Shown: positions 48,301 through 58,400 of the stretch, piece by piece
Numbering within the stretch: position 1 is the first letter of the stretch
Layout: every line of letters begins with the position of its first letter
The notes under the pieces: model-generated
Told to the model about the DNA's origin: nothing
The model's input: the letters and a program-made list of their open reading frames with translations, nothing else
Databases searched by the model: none
Position numbers and translations under genes: made by a program
Origin: Chytridium lagenaria
Taxonomy: Eukaryota > Chytridiomycota > Chytridiomycetes > Chytridiales > Chytridiaceae
Assembly: GCA_025449115.1 (NCBI GenBank)
Contig: JAHLKC010000092.1
Location: 1-64,000, forward strand
Direction of reading: 5' to 3'
Length of the DNA: 64,000 nt

Positions 48301-50516
48301 TTCCAGTTCATGATTATAGAACCGTCCGAGATTCATTTTCGGCATATCACTATAGCAAAAGTGATTTATGAGAGTATACCTATGGCGGATCGACAGAGAT
48401 TGCATGAAATGGTTGGGGAGTATTATGAAGGGTTGGCTGGGGAGGAAGGAGATGAGAGGAAGATGTGGATGGGGGTTATGTGTTTTCATTTTTGGAGGTC
48501 AGGAAACGTAGAGAAGAAGGTGGCGAGATATGTGGAGCTGGGGTGAGTCTATGAGCAAATTAAGAAAGTACTTCAGATGCTCTTATCTCTTCTTGCTCAA
48601 AATCAAAAACTCTGTCCTCGCTTTACAGCCTTCAATACCCTTCCCGTCTTTTTCAATTGAGTGCCTCACACCCTCCACCTCTTTTGAGCTCTATACTTGT
48701 AAAACCCCTCGCCACTTATGAGCCTGCTCAATCTCTCCCTTTACTTTTAATTACTCCCAAGCCTTTTTTCTCTTTTCTCTAACCTCAATCCTAATCAGAT
48801 TCACATATTTTCTCGACGCCCTTCCGTTCGAGACAACAACAATATTTAAAGAGCTCCTCCAATTTCTCGACGACAATGACGCCGATGTAGGGAAAGGGCG
48901 TGAATTAATCGAAGTTGCAATGAAAGCCGACATCATTGCCCGTCTTGCATGGTCAAGCGTCAATTTTGTACCACATGCAGATACAAGACGTTATGCAGTA
49001 CGAGCCTTAGAGATGTCAGGAGTAGAATGGCCAAAAGATTTAGCGTCAGTTAAAACCGGGATTTTAGAGGCAGTGAAAAGGTGAGCTGCCAAAACTTTTT
49101 TTTTATGTTGAGTTCGCATAGGATTGGAATTTTGTGGATGAAATCAAGAGGGGGATGAAGGACGTGGAGAAACGAAGAAAAGTGTCGAAACGGAGCGTGG
49201 ATGTCACATCACAACCGTCAAATTCTTTTGCGAGGTTACTAGCCGCGTCGTCACCTTATTTTAATTCTACTCCGATCCAAGAAACACCTCAAGACCGTCG
49301 CTACGCCACCATCAAATTTTCATTACTCGCCCTCAACACATTGACGATCATGGATAGTGAAATGGACGGGGAGTTGAAGTTTTTCATTATTCTTCAGAAT
49401 CTTATCCACGCGTTCCAACGATGCCATAGTGACCCTGATAACATGCTTTTCGGGTTAACATTATCAGCTTACACGATGGCGAGGTTTGGAGAATGGGGGT
49501 ATTGGGTTGCGCGCCAGCTTTATAATGTGACGTGCCGAATGCGACATAAATGTACTGATGCGATTGTACCAAATTTTCGAATCTACGCGGCTTTGACTCT
49601 AAGTTTTGACAGAAGTCCCAAGATGGCGCTTGGGATGTATCTTGAGAATGAGAGGTTTTGGGACGAGAGAAAAGTCGCGAGAGAGTGTTATAAACTGAAG
49701 CCATTAATGTTTGGGGCGAGTGTACTTGCTGGGAAGTTGAGAATGATGACAGAGGGGACGCCTGATGCACTTGTGAGAGAGATGATGGTAACGGAGAGGA
49801 TGTGGACTGTTGGCGTCTGCAGTGTTTTGATGTTTGAAGCGATGTATGCGGGTGACGTTGAGAGAGTCGAGAGGTTTGGCGGGATGGCGGGTGTGGTTGC
49901 GGAGGGGTTTGGGGATCAGATTAGGTATGTTTTTGGCTATATTAATGGGATGATGGAGGTTTTGGTGCATCTGGCGAAAGGAGAAGGATACGAGAAGGAG
50001 TTTTGTGAAAGGATGGAGATTTATGCCGACAATAGTTCAAAGCTTCAGATGGAAGAAAATCAAGTTTATATGATATTTCATTCGTTTGTGCTGCTAATGG
50101 GGTGCACAGCCATCATGAATAGGGTTTTAAAGGGTCGAGGTGGTGGCGCTTTGTCAATATCAACAACTGCGCTTCAACAATCCATCGCGCAAGTCTTGAA
50201 ACGTGTTCCCGTGGTTCGAGCATCGTTTCAACTTGTTATTGCTCGGCACGTGTATACGGCTTGTGGAAGGGTGTTGGAAGGGAAAGGGTATAAAGAAGCT
50301 GGATGGTTTAAGGCCATGTTTTGTCGGAAACCTTATGCGGGGCAGATGGATGAAGGAGGGGAGTTTATGGGGTTGGGTGGGTTTGTAGCGGGGGCGGTGG
50401 GACATTTGAGTCAGAATGAGGTAGAGAGGAGGCGGTTTGCGATGAGAGCAGCTGGGTTGTTCCGTGGCATGCAAGCGGCAGCTTGTGAGAGATGGGCGCT
50501 GATGGCGCTGCAGTGA
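44246..50516 (+). CDS. ADCY10-like cyclase/NTPase, copy B (most complete)
   Basis: Best-preserved member of the family. ATG 44246 gives MTHGLFVRKRDS. Short exons carry AMIDISGFSALTSLF, LGKLSSEVISAGTGEYIEK and VLGYGGDIVK, and a longer one FLGDALLVTFS (metal-binding Asp in DIS and GDALL) and HAGITCGMVSRVIVGIPSLR near 45180-45235. The second cyclase-like domain includes RVTDFKSEYRTLSVLFVKPL near 45745-45805 and FFGTLGTRGRKEAGLLG near 46230-46280. NTPase: Walker A EGPSGMGKSNMLKFF near 46725-46770 and Walker B VVMILDDAQWLD near 47465-47500. An 11-nt micro-exon lies at 46968-46978. FSSILGHYFSISDLLLLLAD and HFRHITIAKVIYESIPM follow near 48190-48380. The last exon is an open 460-codon frame (49134-50516) of helical sequence. 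A one-base shift is suspected near 45430. Product may be cAMP or cGMP; the family is known to respond to bicarbonate and calcium in animals. Confidence 0.9.
46968..46978 (+). other. 11-nt micro-exon in copy B
   Basis: The sequence CATTGCTAGAG is preceded by AG and followed by GT. Joining it to its neighbours restores the frame as CIARGTEMGQTIPY. Equivalent 11-nt exons occur in copy A (31929-31939, minus), C (40505-40515) and D (57036-57046). Confidence 0.8.
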
Positions 50517-50976
50517 CCAAAGGGCACGTTAATATGAAAACCTTTCACGAGTAAAGTTGGTTTTTTGCATTTAAATTTCGTGTGCATATGTTTTTATTTA
50601 ACGTGAATTTTGTATGGTGTGGTTAATTATTGACATCACTTTATATCGCGTTGATATATGTGCTTGCCGATTTGGCCTTTCCAGTGATGGGCCGGGTCAG
50701 TTGCAGACTTTAAAGTGATGTGAGGTGAAGCATGCGTGCTTAATTGCAGAGAGTTTCTAAAAGATGGCTGCTCACACTAATTCCTATGGAATGGCACTGG
50801 TGAACACCGTGGGCCGAGTCGTTGACCTTGCAGGTTGGGTTGTGGGGTCGACGGTCTCAGGGATATAAAGGTGCAGGTTCGAGAGAAAAAAGAATGTTAA
50901 ACACCCTGGTAAATAGTAAACACGAAAATGAGGCCATTAAAACAAAGTTATCGAAAAAAGTAGAACTCTTGAGTAA
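50517..50976. other. Intergenic region downstream of copy B
   Basis: No supported gene. It holds the 3' flank of copy B and the 5' flank of a short membrane-protein frame. Confidence 0.45.
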
Positions 50977-51551
50977 ATGAGGTTGCTGATCATCGCGCTG
51001 TTCACAGCAGCCTTGCAGGCTGCTGTGGTGCTGATGCTCCGCTGGAACACTACAACCAACAACGTCCTTTCGCAACGGCAGCTGGTCATCGCTGCTTTTA
51101 CTGGGGCATCCATCAACGGCGTGTCCCTTGCAATTTCGCGTCTATTATCCTTTGATGGATACTTCGTCTTGCAAGTGTCCTTTACTCGTCCTCCCTTTCA
51201 TCTTGGTTTCATTCACTGATGTTTTCTTCGAACTCGAAGATTTTGAAGTAAAGCGATCAGGGGCGTCGTTTGTTGACCCATCGGATCATGGTGACAGGCC
51301 TTTGTTTTGGTCACAGATGGTCATATTCTTCATTATCGACACCACCTCTCTCTCCTCGAACACAACGCGCTCACCCTCACGCAGTCTTCAAGATTCGAAT
51401 GATGCTGTTCTGCATGGTGAACTACCAATCCTTTTTTTCTGCATGCTTCAAGATTTATTTACCATCTAGCGTGGACTGTGGTGATTTTCGAAATCACTTT
51501 TACCGCTGTAAAGTTTGCCCATTTCATCATCGTTCCAGTACGTAGGGTCCC
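50977..51551 (+). CDS. Multi-span membrane protein fragment, possibly anoctamin-like
   Basis: ATG 50977 opens a frame with a hydrophobic N-terminus (MRLLIIALFTAALQAAVVLM) and a second hydrophobic stretch (LVIAAFTGASINGVSLAIS). After a probable intron the reading continues VSFTDVFFELEDFEV, then FKIRMMLFCMVNYQSFFSAC and WTVVIFEITFTAV. The pattern, a membrane segment followed by a short loop and a KIxLFxxVNYxSxF-like motif, is reminiscent of anoctamin/TMEM16 proteins, but only a part of such a protein could fit here. The frame breaks near 51185 and 51320. It could be a gene fragment or an unrelated membrane protein. Confidence 0.28.
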
Positions 51552-51584
51552 CTTGACCTTTCCTCCTCTATAGGGTCCATCCTC

Positions 51585-51606
51585 TTTTTTTTTTTTTTTT
51601 TTTTTT
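51585..51606 (+). repeat. Poly-T run (22 nt)
   Basis: A run of 22 T, seen directly. Such homopolymers are unreliable in length. Confidence 0.9.
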
Positions 51607-51897
51607 GATTCCACCACTCTTTCAGCTCTGATGGTTTGCAATAGTGTTTTTGCCATATGAATCGAGTAATGGTTGTTACTCGCAAGACCCTTGCGCCTCT
51701 GGAACCCCCTTTAACAGTTCAAGATGTCAGTGGTGAGCCGAACATGAGCTCTACAACCAAGTACTTGACCAGCTGCGGCCTGGATGAAAATGAAGAAGTA
51801 AATATAAATAATGACTTGTCGCCATGTCCCAAAAATTAATTATTGCTGTCCCAAGGCAATGTCCCATGTGACACAATTAATAAATTTAGAAATTAAG

Positions 51898-51953
51898 GTG
51901 ATGTATCAACAGATACAGAGACATTTTACATCATGTATCTCGAGATACATCAC
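51898..51953. repeat. Inverted repeat with an 18-bp perfect palindrome
   Basis: GTGATGTATC (51898-51907) is the exact reverse complement of GATACATCAC (51944-51953). The right arm overlaps a perfect 18-bp palindrome, ATGTATCTCGAGATACAT, at 51933-51950. The surroundings are AT-rich and non-coding. It may be a terminal structure of a small non-autonomous element or a binding site. Confidence 0.7.
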
Positions 51954-52592
51954 TCAAATGTCCACTTTATAAGTAAATTATTAATAATAATAAAATTATT
52001 GATTTAAAAAAACAAAAACAAAAAAAAGGAGGAGAGCAACAAGGAGAAGATGTCAGCATCTTGCCGACGGGGCCGCTGCGATGAACTTTCAAGCACGCCC
52101 CACCAACAGCATCTCCGAAATTTCAGAAGAGCACTTACTTGATTAAAATATTAGGCAAGTATAATGACAGAATCAAAAACCGTGCAATTGATGACTTCAA
52201 TTAAGGTATGTTGGATTTTGTTTCGCGTTCGGATTATATAATTGAGGTTCGATATATGCTTACTTATCAATGTTTTTATATTTACTTTTAGGATATGCTC
52301 TTATTGTTTGCATAAGCAGCAGCAAAACAAATAAGGATATACTACCAAAAGTAAGTTGTTTATTAACGCGTCGCGTTCAGCCTTTGAACGTGTCATTATC
52401 TTTTCATTGCTCATGCTTTATTTGTTCCTCTATCCGTGGCTGTTTTTTTTCTCCTCCCAAAACTTCTTTATCATGAAATGTTTCCTTTGGAATATTCCTT
52501 AGTGCTCACTTGTTTTTTATCGAATAAAGAAAGAACTACATACATAGCAAAATATTCTAGGGTGAGTCCTCTCACACTGTCCGGGGCATTTT

Positions 52593-52650
52593 CCCGTCGT
52601 AAATTCTTTATTGCTTTATTCCCGTCTTGAATCCTTTATTGCTTTTATTC
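52593..52650 (+). repeat. 28-bp imperfect tandem duplication
   Basis: A unit starting CCCGTCGTAAATTC at 52593 is repeated as CCCGTCTTGAATCC at 52621, each followed by TTTATTGCTTT. Non-coding. Confidence 0.7.
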
Positions 52651-52668
52651 CTAGTTTACATAAATTAT

Positions 52669-53105
52669 TGTCAACGAATGGCCTCGTGACAGGTAAGCTT
52701 GAATTGATGTGCTACTCGCGTGAGATGCGATGCCGATGCAGATGGGGATTTGGATGTAACTGTGTGTAGAGACGACGCGTGCGGAGAATGAATAAATAGT
52801 GTATTTATGCAAACAAAGACTACAACTTGTACTCTAATGAGACGTCCTTCAACAGGTAAAAGTCCCTCCCTACTCCCTATTCCCTCTGGACACATTTAGA
52901 ACGCCGTCCAGAACAATCACCCCTTCCAGCACTACAAAAGGCAAGAATATGGGGGAAAACACGCAAATGAAAAAGACCCGCTAAGACACTCGGGACCCCT
53001 CAAGCGTAGGCACACAAATATCTGACTCCCAAATCAATATAGGAACTCCCGCGACGCGTCATAGTGTCCTAAACCGCGTCGCAGACGCGTTGACGCATCA
53101 CAACA
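52669..53105 (-). mobile_element. LTR-like element (437 bp) with adjacent polypurine tract
   Basis: Read on the minus strand, the tract GGGAGGGGGAG (53106-53116) is directly followed by TGTTGTGATGCG and the unit ends with ...GTTGACA at 52669, so it has TG...CA ends. Inside, a TATA-like ATAAATAC near 52800 is followed by a run typical of a transcribed leader. This matches a 3' LTR preceded by its polypurine tract. No reverse transcriptase or integrase was seen beside it, and no target-site duplication was found, so this is a remnant if it is a retroelement at all. It contains three ACGCGT hexamers. Confidence 0.38.
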
Positions 53106-54009
53106 CTCCCCCTCCCAAAAAAACCGTCCTACACCCATAGACGCGCTTTTCCCTTCACAGTGCTTCAACACGATGGCCCCAAGTTCTCTGGGTGGATCAG
53201 ACACAAGTATGTACGTCTCTGTACCATTGGTCTCCTTAGACTTAACGATTTCTGGCGCCTTCCTGAGCTTGACGTCCGGCCAGAGGCCTATGCTGCAGCT
53301 AACCTACTTACGTGTAGCAAAGTGGACACTTCAATTGCGGCGTGTAATGTTATTTAGGCTCTTAATTGGATCAGGATGGTTTTCCCTTACGATTCTCACT
53401 TGTGAAGTTTTACCATGCGCATAATTCTATGTTTTATATAATAAAATTTTGTCAATTTTGAACGTTTGCCCCTACTATAGTATGCTACATACATGTGGGC
53501 TTCTCAATCCCTTGGAAACATCTTTTGGATTTTGGTATACGTGCCAAAATCTAAAGTTTTGAATAATGTGATAGGAAAAGTATCGTTTATGAATACACAT
53601 AATCAATCATTAGTAAAAAATTGTCTTTTCGAATATAATTAAATAGAAGGAAACCTCTTAGAAATGCTTTCCTGCTAGTCCCTCCAGGAGATACTGTGAA
53701 GCAATCATGAAGGCGTCTTGAATCCTTCCGACTGGATCTTTAAAGTTTACCGCCCTTCACAGGTCTAGAAAAGGTAAAGTCTGTTACACGGAGTGTAGCA
53801 CAATAATGAAATTTCTGTGGTAATTTGTCTTTTCTAAAAATTTTTTTTTATCGTGTTTTCAAATGTGATATTCAGGAGTTGTCCCACAGACTGTTGTCCA
53901 CCCGAAGTCCACATGTCCCACCATCTATAGAGTCTGTGTTGAATATCTCTTAAATATTGACATTGCATTTGCCATGTGATTGTCATTTCAAATTTAATTA
54001 ATTAATTAT

Positions 54010-54033
54010 TTGTTTATTTATTTATTTATTTAT
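54010..54033 (+). repeat. (TTTA)n microsatellite
   Basis: About six copies of a TTTA unit, seen directly. Confidence 0.85.
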
Positions 54034-54059
54034 ACCCATGCAGCAGTGGATTGACGTGT

Positions 54060-54150
54060 GTGGTTAATTGGTCGATTGGTTGATTGGTCGGTTGGTTGGT
54101 TGGTTGGTGGTTGGTTGGTTGGTTGGTTGGTTGGTTGGTTGGTTGGTTGG
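54060..54150 (+). repeat. (GGTT)n microsatellite
   Basis: Roughly 90 bp of GGTT units, interrupted at the left end by GATT and GGTC variants and once by GGTGGTT. It lies about 0.2 kb before the start of copy D. Confidence 0.9.
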
Positions 54151-54350
54151 AGAGATTGACATGCACATTCATTGATTGCACTTTCAACTCAACCCCTTCA
54201 TATTTTCCAAACTTTGGGAGACTTTTCTGTCGTCAACCTTAAAAAAAGTAATTGGGCTCTGGGGGTCAAGGAGCGTCCGTTTTCATCAGACCGCTGTTGT
54301 TTCCTTGTTTGATCGCTCCCTAGTATATCTGACGTCCAAGAAGCGAGGAT

Positions 54351-55427
54351 TGGAAAAGACGGATGACCCATGGGCTGTTGGTTCGCAAGAGGGACTCGAC
54401 AAGTTCCTCTTCACCGGATCTTGCCGCCTCGGATCTGTCAGTGTATGTTGCAAAATATGTTCGCGATATGTTGGAGATGAAAGAAAAGAGGGAGGCTCTT
54501 GTGAAGCATCTTTCGGGACATCAGCCATTTGTGGAGACAGAGTTTATGGCAGTGGTGAGTGAGGGGCCGTCACAATGATGCATCAGAGACGGAGCACGCC
54601 GTCTCCTGTGCCATGACCGCTTGGTCTCTCGTGGATAAAGTTATTTTAACCATCCCTCATGTGTGCCAAACGCACAGGCAATGATCGACATATCCGGTTT
54701 CAGTGCGCTCACGTCACTTTTTGTAAGTTTTTTTTACGTTCGCGGATATAAATATTTACATTGACAATTATCATTAGTCCGAGATGCTGGGAAAGCTCTC
54801 TTCCGAAGTCATCAGTGCTGGCACTGGTGAATACATTGAGAGGTAAGTCTTTACCCGCGGGATGCGTTAAAATATAACATTGGAAATTAGATTGCTCCCA
54901 TTGTGCTGGGCTACGGAGGCGACATAGTAAAGGTATGGAATCGTCTGCGGTCCCTTTACTATTGACTTGGCCATGGAGAAGTGGAAGGAAAAAAAAAGTT
55001 GTACTTTTTGAAAGAATGGATGAGTTAACGGGTACCCTCTACACATTAGTTTCTCGGCGACGCTCTTCTAGTCACCTTCTCGAGCACTGAACCCGACGAA
55101 GACCGAAACTCAATCATCCGACGCGCAGTATTATGTTGTACAGACGTCCTTCTTGAACATCCCACCCACCCCATCGACGTAAAACGTTGGGCAAACGCCA
55201 TGTCATCATCAACAACCTCCCCGAAAAAACACGAGCCAGCACAGCTAAGCCGTAGCGCAACGAGACGATTAAAGCGATCCGAGGATCTAACGCTTCATGC
55301 AGGAATCACGTGTGGGATGGTGTCAAGAGTTATTGTGGGGATTCCGTCGCTGAGACTAGATTATTTTGTGGCAGGGGATTGTTTAAAGGAGTTAGGAGCT
55401 TTACTGGACGAGGCTAAATCAGGTAGG
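54351..55427 (+). repeat. Near-identical duplicated segment, right copy (5' part of copy D)
   Basis: Counterpart of 44234-45308. The match starts around TTGGAAA(A)GACGGATGACCC and ends just after the LDEAKSG segment, introns included. Confidence 0.85.
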
Positions 55428-58400
55428 ATATCTCTCCTACTGTATCCGATCATTAGAAAAATGAATTGTGTAAAAACTCTCAGTTTGACGAAAACGTTGG
55501 AAACAGGACAACTCGGGCTTTCTGCAGAGGTCATAAACCTATTTCGTTTTCAACCGTCAACACAATTCAAAAGCCGCCGCCGGATCTTATACAGAGAGCA
55601 TCTCGAAGCTCTGCGCACAGATGCGACACCTCATGGAGGTCTTAACAGAGGGTAAGTGAAAAAAAAAAAAGCTTCTAAATATATCCACAAGATCCACCGC
55701 AGCTAGTACAGTGTCTCTAAGCCCCTATCACATGGACGTAGACACAAGTCTTCTCCCACTCTTTATCAACCAATCCGTCCTACTTCGTATCAGGGCGTCA
55801 AGCGTTGTAACTCCGACACCGATTCTTCAAACTTTGACGCGACGGGTAACGGATTTTAAAAGCGAATATAGGACGTTGAGCGTTCTATTCGTGAAACCAT
55901 TGAGTGAATTTGATGTGCAGGAAGCTCAAATTTACACAGAGGAGTTTTTGAAAAGCTTGAAAGCGAATCACGGGGTATTTCATCAATGTTCTGGTGGGTA
56001 CCCGCACTCGTTTCTGCTTTTGTTTCGGCCGCGTGTTTTTTTTAAAAAAATTTCTTTCGAATTTTACTCGCTTTTATACTGATATGTTATGACGAAGTTG
56101 ATGATAAGGGACAGACGTTTTTAGCTTGCTTTGGACTTCCAGTAAGTAATTTGGTGTTTTTATAGTATGAAAGTGGAGAGATGTTCACATATTTTCCATC
56201 AGCCCTATGCCAACGAATCTGGGTGTCACAATGCTGTTAAAACCTCCATCGACTTTCAAGCCGCCTTAGAACATCGTGCACCCGGCTCCCGATTTTCGAT
56301 AGCAATAGCGACTGGCAATATTTTTTTCGGGACGCTTGGAACACGAGGAAGAAAGGAAGCCGGGTTGCTAGGTGAGAAAGACACTTAAACTGCAATATCT
56401 AAATGAATGGACAGGTGACGTGTTTAACCTCGCTGTACGGTTATTGAGTATTAAACGCGAGCACCAACTTGTAGCGATTGATAAACTAACTAATGATGCC
56501 GTGAAAAAGGACTTTGTGTGTTTCGACTTAGGAATACATAAAGTAGGGACAATGAATTCTCTTGAGACGAGTTAATTTCTCACTCGGTTTAATTTAAAGG
56601 TCAAAGGCAAGGACCAAGAAGTTGAAGTATGGGGTATACCGACTGATGGTCGTGCCTCCCGATCCCGACTAAAACGAGAGTTTAACGATCCAATGGGGAA
56701 TCTGGAGAACTTGAGTCTTTGAAAAGGTCTTTTAACGAGTGGCAGGAAGGGAAGAAGATGAAATATGTTGTTTGGTGGAAGGACCGAGTGGGATGGGTAA
56801 ATCAAACTTGTTGAAGTTCTTTGAAAAGCACGTGGTGGAGTCTGGGAGGGATCATTGGTGAGTGTTGGGCGGGGTCTTTATGGTTTTATCAGAGACTTTT
56901 TTTGCTATTGTTTTGGATGCGTTGTTTTGGATGCGGGTAGTGTTTTCCTGCTTTTTTCTCTCTTTCTTTTTAAGTCTCCAAGGTTTGTTTGAAATGTTCT
57001 GACTTTGTGTTATTGTAAAACGTTTGCTTTTTTAGCATTGCTAGAGGTATGAGTTTTTTCCTTTTTCAGGTTTTTTACAACTCGTCTGACTCTCTCTGTT
57101 CCAATACATAGGAACCGAAATGGGCCAAACCATTCCTTACAGTGCTATGCACACACTTCTCGGCAAACTTCTTAGTTTAGTCCCTCTTCCAAACCCAACC
57201 CATAGTTCCTCCCGCACATCCGTATCCGAATCCTCCTTGATTCGTTCCGACATCCACCGAAGCATTGACGTCTTCCACGATACCCGCATCCGGACTCTTC
57301 TAAAAGAAGTCGGTGAAGACCCGTCTTACGCCGAGCTTTTCACTTTTTCTGAAAGCAACGCGGGAGCCCCTAGACGAGATTCTGTGACGATGGCAAAGCC
57401 TAGAAGTTCGACTATGCAGTTGAGCGCGACGGGGCTTTCAAAGGAAAGTTTGCGTTGGATGCCGAAGGAAGACGAACGATTTTGAAGGCGCTTGTGACAA
57501 AGATTGTGGAACATGTTATTGGGACAAGAAGGGTTGTGATGATTTTGGATGATGCACAATGGTTGGATGTCGCGTCGGTGGAGATTGTCTTGGCGGTTGC
57601 GGAGAGGTGTAAGAATGTAAATTTTATATTATTTTTTTTCATGCTTGATCCGGACTTTATTCATTTTATTTTCAACATAGCTGTGCATGGTTGCCTTTTC
57701 TCGCCCACTCGGAACGAACACAAATTTAAATCCATCCCGTTTGACCAAGTATTCACTTTAACAGGTCTTCGATATTCTGAAGTTGAGAAATGCCTGGTAC
57801 GTTTCCCCTTTTGTACCTCCCTTTACACATTTAGCTTGAAAGGCTACATGGCGTCAAGATCACACCAAAACTGGTACAATGTAAGCTTTTAAAAACTTCA
57901 ATCCAAAACAAATATTGACTTGTTTTTATAGCGGTTTTAGAACATTCAGGGGCAATCTTTTGCAGGTGGATACGCTTGTGACGTTTTTGATGGATGAAAC
58001 GGAGGAGCATCCGTTGGATGATGAAGCTATACAAAATATTTTGTCGACAAAGATAGAAACGTTGATCATGACACAATTTGACCGGTGAGTGTTTTGCCAG
58101 GTTCTTGGGTTGGTGTTACTATTTAATCACCTCATTTTATTAAAGATCTTTTAAATAATAAAACCTTTTTTTCACAGCCTAGACCCCTTTCTCCAAACCG
58201 TCTTTAAATTCTCCTCCATCCTGGGCCACTACTTTTTTATTGACGACCTCCTCCTTCTCCTCGCTGACTCTGCTTTAACCCCGTCTCTCCTCACAGAGGC
58301 CATCCAGGCCGGTGATCGTTTTCATTTCATGGTTCTTGAGCCTTCAGAGATTCATTTTCGGCATATCACTATTTCAAATGCAATTTATGAGAGTATACCT

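Larger units (their letters stand above)
51840..52668. other. Gene-free stretch between the membrane fragment and the LTR-like element
   Basis: AT-rich sequence with no supported gene. It contains the inverted repeat and the short tandem duplication described separately, and ends at the LTR-like element. Confidence 0.5.
53106..54362. other. Gene-free region upstream of copy D
   Basis: About 1.25 kb without a supported gene. Short frames near 53160-53420 show no family signal. The right part is simple sequence. Confidence 0.5.

Noticed and set aside
49402..49970. Minus-strand frames inside the last exon of copy B
   Set aside because: They lie opposite a long conserved coding exon that has counterparts in A, C and D.
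53160..53424. Retrotransposon coding sequence beside the LTR-like element
   Set aside because: I looked for reverse transcriptase, RNase H or integrase motifs on both strands and saw none.
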